DNA from: Acanthococcus lagerstroemiae
Taxonomy: Eukaryota; Arthropoda; Insecta; Hemiptera; Eriococcidae
Assembly (NCBI GenBank): GCA_031841125.1
Contig: CM063107.1
Location: forward strand, 26,926,499-26,990,498
Length of the DNA stretch: 64,000 bases
Reading direction: 5' to 3'
Part shown: positions 1-11,900 of the stretch, piece by piece
How positions within the stretch are numbered: position 1 is the first letter of the stretch
Layout: each line of letters begins with the position of its first letter
Translations under genes and position numbers: made by a program
The notes under the pieces: model-generated
Database searches by the model: none
What the model was told of the DNA's origin: nothing
What the model saw: the letters and a program-made list of their open reading frames with translations, nothing else

Positions 1-380
1 TTGTTTCCAGACAGCTTGCATGTTGGTTTTCTGATTGATCAACTAATTGTTTCCAATATTCAAGTTTTTCCCCCCGAAAGCAGACGAGAATGAGGTCTGG
101 TCTTTAACAGGCCGAGATTGGCTGAAAGTGTGCTTCGTTAGGACTGCCCACAGTCTAGGCAGGATTGGGAGCAAATTAATGGTGCAGATTCTTCTGACAT
201 GTTTTCGGTAATACCTTTTTTACCTCTTTTATAGGTAGCCTTGGAATGTATGTGACTAAAATGCAAGGCTAAATACAACTCACTATATCTGAAGTCAAAC
301 TAATAAAACTTCTAAAGCTATTGAAATCGTAATTTAGTTTTCTGTGGACCCAAACATTCTAATGGTTACATAAAACATAC
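1..380. other. Left edge, intron of the ERCC6-like gene
   Basis: No coding exon was recognised. It follows the splice donor after the third ERCC6-like exon (minus strand), so it is most likely the start of intron 3. A next exon would need to enter in phase 1; I found no convincing one here. Confidence 0.5.
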
Positions 381-670
381 CTTCGTCAGATGCATCAGGT
401 TCATCATCCGATGGTACATACTCGCTTCCGGAGGATTCATTGAAATCCACCGTCACTCGTTCTGATAATAGAGGGCCGTCGCTGCGAAGATTACAGTCAT
501 CAACCGTTTCAGTGCCCAGTGGTATCGGTCTACGGTGTTTCCGAACTTTAAGAGTCACCTTAGTTTTTTTAGAGTTTCTAATACTAGCAGTGGCAATATT
601 TCTACTCTTGAACTTTTTCCGCAACTCTTCTTGTTGTTTAAGGTATTTGGCAACTTGAGATTCTTCGGCA
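381..670 (-). CDS. ERCC6: ERCC6-like coding exon 3
   Basis: Acceptor TTTACTTCACAG and donor GAAG|GTATGT. It enters in phase 2 (AG+T makes Ser) and leaves in phase 1. It encodes a Lys/Arg-rich region (KKTKVTLKVRKHRR, NLS-like) followed by the acidic GSEYVPSDDEPD segment, the composition expected between the N-terminal motif and the ATPase domain of CSB. Confidence 0.7.
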
Positions 671-1662
671 CTGTGAAGTAAACATATCGTCAACAAAAAA
701 TGTAGACAGATTTCTATTTTTAATACGTTCAACGAATGTTGTAACTGAACACATTGCAGTTGGTATACTATGAGAAGTTGTACGAAAGGTATTGCTGTAC
801 GATGAAAGTTTTCTAGTAGCTAGTCAGTAAGGCAATGTAAAATGTGTTAGAAAAGTTGTTGCATAACTAGCATGCTACCCATTCCGAATGGATTGTTTTG
901 GCAATCCAGAAAAATCTAGCCTCGTGTACCAGCACCGTGAGAGAAATGGTTTGAAAAGCACCGTGAGAGAAGTGGTTTGAAACATCATAATATTAAAATA
1001 AACAGCAATATTGATGGAAAGTAGACCAAATAGTTCTGGAATGAATTTTATAGTTTCAGTCAACATAATACCCAACCGGAATTATTGTTTAACAACGACT
1101 CACGTCCATCTAGCTAATTACTATAGTCATCCACTGAAGGGTTATTATGTCTCCATTAATAAAAAATAGAAAAAAATCGTACAATCATAGAGCTATAATA
1201 GTTCACGAGAAAATTAGTATACAATGAACAGTACCTCATTTGATTAGTCTGCAAAACGGTGCCAAATGGCGTCATCTCACCCAATCGGATTTTACGTTCT
1301 TGTTCAGTTTCTTTCTCGACATCATTCACCAACATGAGAGATACTCTTTCTTGCGGAGCGTTATTCTCTTCCTCCAAATCTGAATCTTCTTTGTTCAAAT
1401 TATCAAAATGTTGGCTCAGCTGCTGCAGAATTTGCATCTCATGTTCCTGGCCGCAGATCGTCAACCCAGGAATGTTTTCTTCCTTCAGCAACTACAAGAA
1501 AAAACGGAAATTTGTCAGTCCAGCTCGCAGAAAGTTGAAAAGTATTACAGAGACGTACTGGTCATTTACCATTTCCTCCTCCGCAATATTCTCAGTGCTC
1601 TGGCCCTCCATAACGCCTCTGGAATCTGTTTCACAGGGCTGACTCACAGGATCCAAATCCAT
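381..1662 (-). CDS. ERCC6: ERCC6/CSB-like SNF2-family DNA repair ATPase, N-terminal part (three exons, partial)
   Basis: Three minus-strand exons (1662-1570, 1491-1235, 670-381) join in matching phases to give 213 codons of an acidic, Glu/Lys-rich N-terminus. The family is the Cockayne syndrome B / Rad26 SWI2/SNF2 ATPase, which acts in the nucleus in transcription-coupled nucleotide excision repair and remodels RNA polymerase II stalled at lesions. The match rests on ordered short motifs: a weakly similar stretch ending ILQQ, then IRLGEMTPFGT (the family has RTGxMTPFGT), a Lys-rich coiled region QEELRKKFKSR, and the acidic GSEYVPSDDEPD (family ESEYFP plus acidic run). The start ATG at 1662 is preceded in frame by TGA three codons upstream. 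The ATPase domain is not in the window; it should lie to the left. The gene is divergent from the prominin gene. Another SNF2 protein is possible but the MTPFGT motif favours ERCC6. Confidence 0.72.
1235..1491 (-). CDS. ERCC6: ERCC6-like coding exon 2
   Basis: It encodes 85 codons plus 2 nt, with acceptor TTCTTGTAG and donor ATGAG|GTACTG. It carries the most diagnostic motif, IRLGEMTPFGT, near its end, after an acidic stretch (NKEDSDLEEENN). Phase 2 matches the next exon. Confidence 0.72.
1570..1662 (-). CDS. ERCC6: ERCC6-like coding exon 1
   Basis: Start exon of 31 codons beginning MDLDPVSQP. It ends in phase 0 at the donor ATG|GTAAAT. The 78-nt intron to the next exon ends TTCTTGTAG. This end of the family is poorly conserved, so the start rests on the upstream in-frame stop and on the splice sites. 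Confidence 0.6.
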
Positions 1663-2606
1663 GATTCTATATCAATACATTTGTTCGCAGATGATATTTA
1701 TCAAGTTGTTTATCCAATGCAGTGTGTGTATATCGACTTCGACAAAGTGGGGTACCTACGTGAATAAAACTCTGTCTACGCAGTCATCTTTCAGTTGAAT
1801 AAATGATTAGGAAATTAACGTTTCTTCAAGAAGTAATATACAGTATTACAACGGGGGATAAACACAAGGGAGAAGAATAAAAAAAAGAAGGAAACTACTT
1901 CATACTCATGCACTCGTGCAAATTTGAAGCGCCAGCTTATCAATTTTTATCAACAACATGAAAGTTCACTGAACATAAAAAGATGATAGAGAGTGCACAA
2001 AATGAGAAGATATAAAATTGAAATAGCTGTGAGATGCAAGCTGCGAAGCGAGTCGCTAAGTTAGTGTTTCTGCAGACTCTTCATCACTTCCTTTTCTGGA
2101 CTATTTAGTTCATGTCATTCCCGTTAGATTCGTACCTATTCAATGTTTACATTCACTTCCTTTCATGTTCTACCGTTCCATGATTTTGTGATGCTGGTGC
2201 GATGATTTACTGCTGTAGTAGTCGTGTGGAGATGAATGCGTCTCTGTCAAGTGCGAAGTATCATTCAATTTATTCATTTCTCCGAAATAAGCAAATTGAT
2301 CTTTGTCTTGAACTGAATCGTTCAACCTTCGTGCTACCTGTTAATTTTCAATGATTTAGCTTCGGTTCTAACTTGGACGTATTTCTCGTGAAAAGCTTTT
2401 CTTTGTTCATAGTTTTCCATTTCTTCCCCAGTGTCGAGAGTTCGGTGAATTTATTCTCAGTGATCGCGTTAAAATGTTGAAGCGCGTTCGTAATAGCGTA
2501 AATGTAGTTTATTCGCGTGTCTTTTCCTTGGTATTAATTCGTCTGTAAATTGAGCCATGCTGCGTAGGTGAATTCGATTTAGTTGGTTCCAAATCAAGTT
2601 ATCAAA
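1663..2606. promoter_or_regulatory. Divergent intergenic/promoter region between ERCC6-like and prominin genes
   Basis: The two start codons are 944 bp apart and face away from each other, so both promoters and 5' UTRs must lie here unless there are distal upstream exons. Weak signals only: TATAAAA at 2011-2017 (plus strand) and an arthropod-type initiator TCAGTG near 2457-2462 with a 5/6 match to a DPE (GTTCGT) at +28. Upstream ATGs at 2474 (24 codons) and 2557 (MLRR then stop) precede the prominin start. No transcript evidence is available. Confidence 0.4.
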
Positions 2607-2904
2607 ATGAAGCTTTCGTTCTGGATCAGCGTTAGTTCGCTCTTTGTAGTCTTCCTCTTTCACGTCACCGCTGGAGACGTGCTAAAGTATTACGAGAGGT
2701 ATAAGAATATCATCCGACCATCCGAAGCTGTACAAGAACCTCTTAACAATGCACCGTCTCCCGGACAGATTCAGTACTCTGTCGCTAATTTATCATACAA
2801 CTTCAAAAGTAGTACCAAGTTCCAGGCTCGAGGAATGGCCCAGTTGTACTGGCTCACCGAGAAATTCATTCAGTACATCTCTAAGGATCAGGCTTTTCCT
2901 GAAC
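2607..2904 (+). CDS. prominin-like: Prominin exon 1: signal peptide and N-terminal ectodomain
   Basis: ATG at 2607 with an in-frame TAG at 2580-2582 just upstream, so the start is firm. The hydrophobic core LFVVFLFHVTAG is a signal peptide, likely cleaved near residue 22. The sequon NLS and the FPE motif (DQAFPE, ending at residue 99) match prominin N-termini. Donor GAAC|GTAAGT, leaving phase 1. Confidence 0.88.
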
Positions 2905-5900
2905 GTAAGTATTACAATGGTCTCTACTATTCTTTAGCCGTCTCAACATCTTCAATTTCACCGAAAATGTTATTAATTACAAGTTTACTGTGGAAATCTA
3001 GAATGGGGGATGGTAACAGATAATACGCATTTGTTTACAAGGTTATATTTTGAATTGATGTCATGTTACAGCTGGAGTCTGCGTCCTTGAGATATTGATT
3101 ATCTCCGTGCCAGTCGGGGGTTGTTTGTTGACATCGTTTTAGCCTTGCAATAGAATTCATTTCACCCTCACCCCCGACGTATGTCCCAACTGTTCTTTTG
3201 AAAAACTCGTACCTAGTACGACCGCCTTCACGTCACTAACATTATTAAAATATTGTTCCTAATTGCATCGAAATTCGCCAAACCTGTATTCCCAGCTAAA
3301 AAGAGAAGAACTAATGAAATATGAGAAACTGGGATTAATGAAGAAATAATTAGCGAACCGGTTGCGTTACAAAGTACATGAACATCCACCACACATGTTT
3401 GCCAGTGGGAAAGAACTCAGTAAAAAAAAGAGGTGTATTCGTATCAAGCTTAATGCGGTGTGAAAAATCATTGAAAAGATTGATCGAGTGGGTGTAAGGT
3501 TATATTTATATTACATTTGTGTATTACACAATTTTAATTAACATTTCCTTGGTGGATACGGTTTTTGAGCATGCTGGTTTTGACCATTGCACGCCGTTGG
3601 TTTCGCGTTATGCTCTTGAAATTCTCCTGATAGCGAAACATGATAGTGTTTGATCACTGACGTGCAAAAATACGAGTTGTAACACTCGTTTTACTGCCGA
3701 TGAGTTAATTACTCCTAGGACATAACACAGAATATTGACTATATAATTCGGAGAATGCGTATCCGTTCTTGAACTGTTGCATCCGACTGTAACATATAGT
3801 TCTTGAGAGGAAGTACGATTTACTTTGTAAGTTGGTATCCTATTGGATATTTTCAGTTTCATGTATCTCCATTACGAAATAGACTACTATCGAACTGTTG
3901 GCATCCTCTGGACACGAAACTAAACTTAGCGCTGATAATTTGGAAAGCTGAAATCTGTATAAGGTTTCGGTGCACATGAAAACTTGAAAGTACAACTTTA
4001 CTGAATAGCAAAACCATGTAAAGTTACATAACAGCTTCGTAGAAACTGAAAATGCTGCTTTTAGAGTACGAAAAACAACGGCTGAATTGCCTTTTTGGAA
4101 TATTCTAATAATTAAGAGAGGAAACTTGCCCCCCCCCCCCTGTTGCTCAAATCGAGTGACAGTCCGCTCGTTAGACCAACTGCGAAAACTAATCAATTAG
4201 CTATTGGGATTTAAACCTGCACTAGAGTGCGCTGCAAAATTGACTGCGCGGGTGTTAGCGGGTGAAAATAAGTGAGTGATCATATGTACTTTCAAATAGA
4301 AACACCGCTATCTTCAGTAGGGAAAAAACCTAGTAAAAATTATTCTGCCAGTAGAACTGATCATAATTTAATTTTTTAGTGATAATGCCGTCGAATTTAG
4401 GACAAATTTTCTTTGAAAGTGAATTTCTAATTATTGACTTAAGGATAGTTGAAGTTCGCTACACGCTTACGGCAAATCATACATGATCACTCACATATAT
4501 CGCAGGGCTGCCAACACTTGAAACTCTAAGTTTAAATCCCAATTGTGATGTGGAACGAAATGTAGAGAGCGCACTTGCTGCTAAACACACGCAAGCACAC
4601 TAACACACACAGTCATATAAGGAACCAAGTAGGTAGAGATTAGAGAAATCAAAATCGATTTTTCCTATCGTTTAAAACAGGGAGCAAAGATCGGTCTCGT
4701 TTTATGAAGATTCCACTGTTAGTTTGTTTTGATGTCTGTTTTAATTTTTAGTCAGTAATGCTGAAAATGATTTCAGTAAGCATTTACTTTCAGATACCTC
4801 TAAATTTTTAAAATTCAAAATATTGAATCATTGCCTGTACATGTCTTTTGTTTATTTATTTATTATTACAGCCTTATATTCGTACGACATTTTACCCCGA
4901 TCGTGTGGGGTCGTCATACCGTCGAATGTCCCCATGTGTGGGTATAGGCGTCCATCGTCTTCTTCCACCACTATCCCTACCAATCCTCCCCCATAGTATT
5001 CCGAATTCCCTTACCAACTCATCCCTCTATCATTGCCCGGTATGGCTTGTTAAAGAAGTGTTCCACCGCGATTCGGTTCCTCCGTATCGTAAAACATTTG
5101 TCCATCGTCCCTGTCATCTCCTATCTTCCATAGCCTGTTTCTTGGCCCTGGTGATTTGGTTGGCTCAGGCGATAAGCCTCCATTATCGTAGCTGCTTCTA
5201 TAGCAGTGTGTGGTGGCGGCAGGTTTAGGAGTCTTTTTAGTGCTTTCGTCGGCACCTTTCTCATTGCCCCTGTTGTCATCACGTACACCAGCCTTTGCAG
5301 GTGGTTCAGTTCCACTTTGCTTTTTGCCAGGTGGACCCCGTCCCTTCACGCAGGTATCCAGTGCATCATTTTGGGAGGGAGTCCTCAGGTCCTGTCGACA
5401 AAGGTGCCGCAAGCTCTAAGAGCCTCAATCCCTTTCCTTATTTTCTCTGAGACGAGCTTGATCCCTCCAGGAAAGTTTTGCGTACCAAGTCCTTTGCTGT
5501 GAGAACTAACGGTTTCCATTTGTATTGCACCTCGATCTATTCCTTGCCCTTCATTTTTTGAGTGAAAAGAGTGATCTCAGTTTCGCCCGGGTGTACCGCA
5601 TGACCCTTTTTTCGCACACCATTTTTCCATACATCGTTATCCCCTACTGCGTCAGCTCTGCGATGTTCCCCGGAAATTTGCCAGTTACCACCACAGCTAA
5701 ATCATCAGCATAACCTTGTGTGTGTATTTTTTGACCTCCAACAAACTATCCACCTCTAGGCTTCACAGTAGGGGGAGAGAGAGAGAGAGAGAGAGAGAGA
5801 GAACTCCCGTCTCTAGTGGTTGTATGAATTTTGTTCTTGGTAAGTTATTTAGATCTCCCTGCCTTTTACCATGGATACTATCCAGCTTATTAAGCTTTTC

Positions 5901-8900
5901 TTTACTTCCCTTTCCCCCGAGGCTGTTTCTACTGATTTATGAGAGGTCGCGTCAGACGCTCCCTGGATAGCCATGGATATTGCCAGGACATAATTTCCGT
6001 CAGTCATCCCTCTCACAGTTGCCGTAACCGGCGAATGCAATGATGACTCTACCGACCTGCCTGCCCTGTATGCATGCTGGTTCTCGTATAGTGGGAGCCT
6101 TTTCAGGGTAACCTCTCTTAGATGCCTGTCTACCAGCCTTTTTCAGGTTTTTAGCGTGAGAGACTTATCGGCCTATAGGATTTGGTCTGACAAGGGTCTG
6201 TGCCTGGTTTAGATATATACATCGCTCTCACACACCTCCACGGCTTTGGAATGTGCTGTAGGGCTACTAATGCCCTGAGGCTAATGAACGGTCCCATCAT
6301 GGCTCCTAGCTCTGGCTGTGTTTTTTATGATATTGGCTCCTGGAAAGTGCGTGTCAGTGAGGTACCCTATTGTTAGAAAAACCACCTGTCGGAAGTTTGA
6401 GCGGCTTCTCTTCCACGTTCCTTTCTTTCATGAGTTCTTGCAGACGTCCCGTCTCCGATACCTTTCTATGGATTCTCAGAAACGTCTCCATCCTTCTTGT
6501 GTTGGCTCACTTAACTGCTCTTTTATGGGTTTTTCGGGCGGACTGTATGTACTATAGACACATTCATATAATGTCGCGGGGGGGGGGCTATAATATTGGG
6601 GGAGGCATTTTGTCCTCAAGTGTAGTCCTTTCTACTAACATATGTACTAGCTAACGTGCTATCCGGCAAGCGGTGCATAGTTCGCTATCTGCTAGCAGCA
6701 ATTTATCGGATAGAAATCTAGCATCTTGTCAGCCTAGCTTATTTGAATGTCGCACTTCATACATTCTTAACCTTAAAGGGGGCTGTAAATGACAGCATTT
6801 CTCCCGGACGAACTATGTATAATACGAGTACACTTGATGAGGCATAATCATGGCTTAGCGAATTGGTATGTCGCACATCGTACCGTGGGCTATAACCAAA
6901 CCGCTTGTCTTAAACTAATAGTTGGTGCCCATATTGGAGTGTGAGTGAACTTGGTAAATTCTATGTTTAGGGTGTACCAATTTACAATTTCTTTCTTTTG
7001 TAGTCCAGAGCGCTTTCGACTGCTATGCCATCTTCAGTGAAATATGGAATTAAACTAGTTAAGTGAAGCATGAATTTTGGGGTTGAAAATTTTAACTTAT
7101 TCTTGGATGCCAACAGCAATTCTGAGGTATCTCGGATGTTTGCATGCCTTCTAGACGACGAGGTTTATCTAGGTGAGGAAAGATGATTGCAGCATGTAAA
7201 TTAGCAATTACTATTATTATATGCTCGAGTGTGTTGTCACTTCGCCGCGAAATGATTGATCCTCGTCGAGCTGTGTAATTTCTCGAAGAAAAATCCCATC
7301 ATCGTGACACTTTCTCAGAATTATTCATTTTCCGCGTCTGTTCGAAGAGTGCATTCGCGTATACGAATTACGCATTCTTCGGGTTCGTAAGCTGTAAAAA
7401 ATTTTCCTTATCATCGTAACGTGTTTTAAATTGAAATTAGCGTCTCGAAATAATTTTTCGTTTTAAAAAACAATGCGGTACTGTCATGCGGAACACAGCC
7501 GAATCATGTGTTCGAAGAGGAAGAAAGAAAAAATAAGGAAAAAATAAGTAATTTATTTAATGTTTCAGTGCGACTGAATTTCTGGGTCACGGATAAATTC
7601 ACTGCCCATTTGATCTCTTTTCTGGTCGCTGGCTTTTTTGTATACGAAACAATTAAATACCGGCCGGTCTGAAATTTGGTAAAATTAATTTGACGAATAT
7701 ATAAAGCCACTTTCATTTTATTAATATAATAATTTGTCTGGATACGACGAACGTTATGGCCTCTCGAATGGAGTGTGAAAATATAGTGTCGTCATAATAT
7801 CGCATTTTTATATAGGTCGTGCGTGGTTGATTGCCTATTTAAAAAAAATTGTATTGCCGATTTCGGTTTCACGATGTAATTCTTACATTCAGTTGGAAAT
7901 CTGGTTCGGTATCTCGAGTTGATCGACAGTTATTGATGGTGGTCTGGTGGTCCGTTCGAGTGTTGTAAATGTATGATGTATGTTGTTGCTACAAAGAAAC
8001 ACGTTTATTATCGTCAGTGTACCAAGTTTTCAGTTTCAGTTCACAGATTGTGTGATGAGGAAAGAAGGGTGATGGTCAAGTTGATATTCGTCGAAATGCA
8101 CGTCCATATCTTCCATGGCATTATCAAAAGTAAATAATTACGCTAGATGGTCCACGTGTATATTCGACTGGACTATTTGAAAACATGTTGGCAAACTAAC
8201 GTAAACAGAAGTTCGTGCAGATACCAACAATTTTTGCATGTATTCAACAGACGACATCTGATGTCAGATTTATTCTTGGTCGTCAGAGATGTCTAAGTTA
8301 GTCCTGGTAAATTAGAATGCGAGAAGAGTTGAAATTTGATATATCGGTATGCAGTGGTGTAGCGAAGGGGGTGAATGCCCCCTCCTCCCTAAGGCACCTG
8401 AAATTGAATGTAAAATGTGTAAAAATGAGCAATTTTTGGCTTTTAAAACACGTTTTTTCGAAAAATGTTCGCCGGAGCAGTAATTTTACCTTCATTTTCA
8501 TAAAATAGTCCCCTAATCTCGGCGATTTAAAAAAAAATAAAAAATTTTCGAATTTTTCTCCCTTCAAAATCTTACTTTGCCCCCGCCTCCTTGGGAAAAT
8601 CCTGGCTACGCCACTGTCAGCATGTTTAACTGAGTGTTAACAAAGTGAGGAAGTCTGAAAAAGTCAGGATTTTTGAAAGTAGCCCTGGAAATCAGGAAAA
8701 CGTCTAGAAGTTTTGAGGAATTTACTGAAAGGTCAGGAAAAAATTCGTGAATTACCATCCAATAGAAGATCCTGTAGGAAAGGCATGTAATGTGAGAATT
8801 ATGATGATTACCTCAATTGTATTCATTATCAAGTCCTTAAATTTATACTCATTGTTTTATATGTGTACGCCCGCATCGAAAGGGCCCACCTTGTCGATCT

Positions 8901-11900
8901 CAGTTTCAGAGATACAGCCAATTTTAGGTAAAAACGTTGAAAAAAATGAAAAATGGGATTTTTGGCGTTCTGTATACTGGCAAGCATGGTCTATCAGCTG
9001 GCGTAGAGATGAGACGTTGCGAAAAACGTCAGAGAAGAGAAAGGGCCCACTTTGTCGATACTCGTTTTTTCAAGGTTTTTGCCCTCTCTTTGACCGAAAT
9101 ACGATAGATGGCGTAATTTTATATTTAATACTGCGCTGCATTTTGTGGTAGAAACCTTTTCTCTACTAATTTATATCAAAATAATTTCTAACTTTTCATT
9201 TGAAGTGCAAAATTTACATAAAACATCATTTTTTTCTTTAAAAAATCACTATTCAAACTTTCAACGCGTTTTTCTCAAAACTTTGATATTTCAAACTTTA
9301 TTTTCAAAAAATTCTAAAAATTCGATTTTTTCAGTTAGAGACTACGGGTTTGCGGCATTGTGACCGTAATTTTTCCTAGTATTGCCCCCCCCCCCCCATC
9401 CATAATTCCATATCGACAAGGTGGGCCCTTTCGATGCGGGCGTACACATATTTGAAATTTAAAAATAATCCAAAGACTTTTTTGTATAGATTCTTCAAAT
9501 ACCAAAAAGGTCAGGGAAGAAATTTTGAAGAGTCTGTAGACACCTTGTTTAACCTCCGTAATCAAAAGTCCCCAGGAATACCGTTGTTGCTCCCTCCACC
9601 AGAGGGCTAAACGTGCCAATAAAAATCAATTTCTTACCAAAATATTAAGAACTATAAAATTTAGGAAGTCAATATTGTTTTTCGTGAATTTCTTAGTGAA
9701 CAAATTTTTCTTCGCCACCCTCGACTTTATTCAAATGAAAAGTCCAATATGAGCCCTTATAATGCTGTACATCGGCACTAGGTTGGTCCTTATTTTCGAG
9801 TATTGAATTTTCATGACACAACCCCTCCAATCGGTTCCAATAGAAAAAGTCTCCAAAAAGTTTCAGTTCAATCGGATCTGGGGAACATGTGCCGCAAACC
9901 CACTTCCCCTTGTATGGGAAAATACATTGAGTTCTGACTTTCTTCACTAAAAAACTGCATTTTTCTTAGTCTGCAATATCGTTACAAATATACGGGTACA
10001 AGTTCTGAATTGGTGTTTTAGTAATCATTGGGCTCAAAATTAGTTTATAGTATTTTGAGTTGATGACTCGGGTGAGACGGGGCTGAAAAAGGATAAGAAA
10101 TGGGTTAAAAGACTTGTGAGTCCTTTTCCTGATATTGGATTCGATTTATATGTTTTGTGGGTCGCTAAAGCTGTGTCTGCGGTTAGTTCGTAGTTTCCAT
10201 TCCTCAAGGTGCCACTAGAGGGGGCTGGATTTTCGAGATAGTAGTTGATTTATGGATTTGTAAGGTTTTTAGATCCGTTTTAAGGTTCTTTCTTGGTTTC
10301 GACCCACTGGGGTATCATTTTATGGGACTCAATCCGTAATCGGGTCATTTTTTCAAGATATAACCAAAGGGGATGTTCAGCCCTCCGCAGTTTGACCCCA
10401 TGGAGCAAAAACTAGAAAAAATCTCCCAAAAACAAATTCAGCGACCTTTAAAACCTATAAATCGACCACTATCATGGAGGAAGACCACAGGTGGAGACTC
10501 AACTCCTAGTGGCACTCTAAGGGGTTAAAACCAAAAAATAACCGGAAAAACAGATTTAGCGACTCAAAAACCTGTAAATCATATTCAATATCGGGGAAGA
10601 ATATGAAAATTCTGAACTAACTTTGAACCCTCTGCCAACTCCCTCCTCACAGGAGCCGTCTACTCGAAGCGCTTTAAACCAAATTTGGGCTAAAGAATAT
10701 TAAATCACAAATCCAAAACTCGGATCCGTATACTTTTAGTGTCATTACAGGTTGAAAATAACACAGTTTAGTAAAAAAAAGAAAAGAAAAAGTCAAAACT
10801 CTATGTATTTTTCCTTAAGGTGAAGAGGGGGCTTGGCGGCACGTGTTCTCCTTTAATGATGGGGAATTTTTCTATTTGGAACCAAACTCAGGGGTCGCGT
10901 CATGAAATTTCGAGAAATATTTTGCACGGAGAGAAAATGAAAACCACCCTAATGAGCACAGGCCTTTTGTTACGGAATCACCAAGTCCTGTGGGCAGGAG
11001 GCTAATTACCCCCGACCTCTATGTTTTTGTATCCATGTCTGTCTATCCTTAGGAATTCTTTCTCCCCCTTCCCCGTTAGAATTCGTGTTCTTCATGTTTA
11101 ATTAGTGCTAGTTATGACTTTTGAATTTCCAGAACTTGTGTTAGCACTAATCACTGAACCTTTACAATGGCGGTGAGAATTTAATCGTGGCATCTATTGG
11201 GGAGGGGGGAACTCAAAATTGAGTGTGTCAGTGTATGCAATATGGATGCCAATTTGACGGTTTGAATGGTAGCCGAACTCTTACCGCAGAACTAGTATCA
11301 CATTTATTGAATTCAGTGTCCTTGAAATCGCCGATGTCTCAGTTCGGAGATTTGTGCTAAAGCTTGTGAAAGTTTCGAAAGATCTATTATGAAAGTCGTT
11401 TCTGACTGATAAAAAACAAAAAACGTGAATTTTAGTGTGTGGTATTTAATGGGTGAGGAGAGATGGAAGGAAAAGATTCCTCGTGATGGATAGATAAGGA
11501 TGTAGAGAAGGATCTGGGGTAATTAGCAGCCCGATTACTTTCTAAAATGACTGAAATCCAACTTTCCCCCGTAAGGCCGGTGTTGGTTCCGAAAGTAGTG
11601 ATGAAAATTTTAAAAACTTTTCTTATTTATAGGATTTTATGAAAATCAATTATTTTTGTTTAGAATAGTCCCCCCCCCCCCCCGCTGAATTTGGTAGGTA
11701 ACTCTCAATATTTTTATTTTAAAAAAAATTGATTCCTTTTTAAAAATTTCTGCGTTCAGAGTTTGAAATGAAAAAAATCTGTCTGTCTTCGCCCAACTGT
11801 TGGTGGAAGAGGGAACGAGGTGAACTTTTCTGAACGTTTTATGAGAAAATTAATTGTATTCCTGTGCCTCGTGAAATACCATTGAAATCAAAAGTAATAT

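Noticed and set aside
440..658. Plus-strand open frame opposite ERCC6-like exon 3
   Set aside because: Its content is the shadow of the better supported minus-strand exon, which has splice sites and family motifs.
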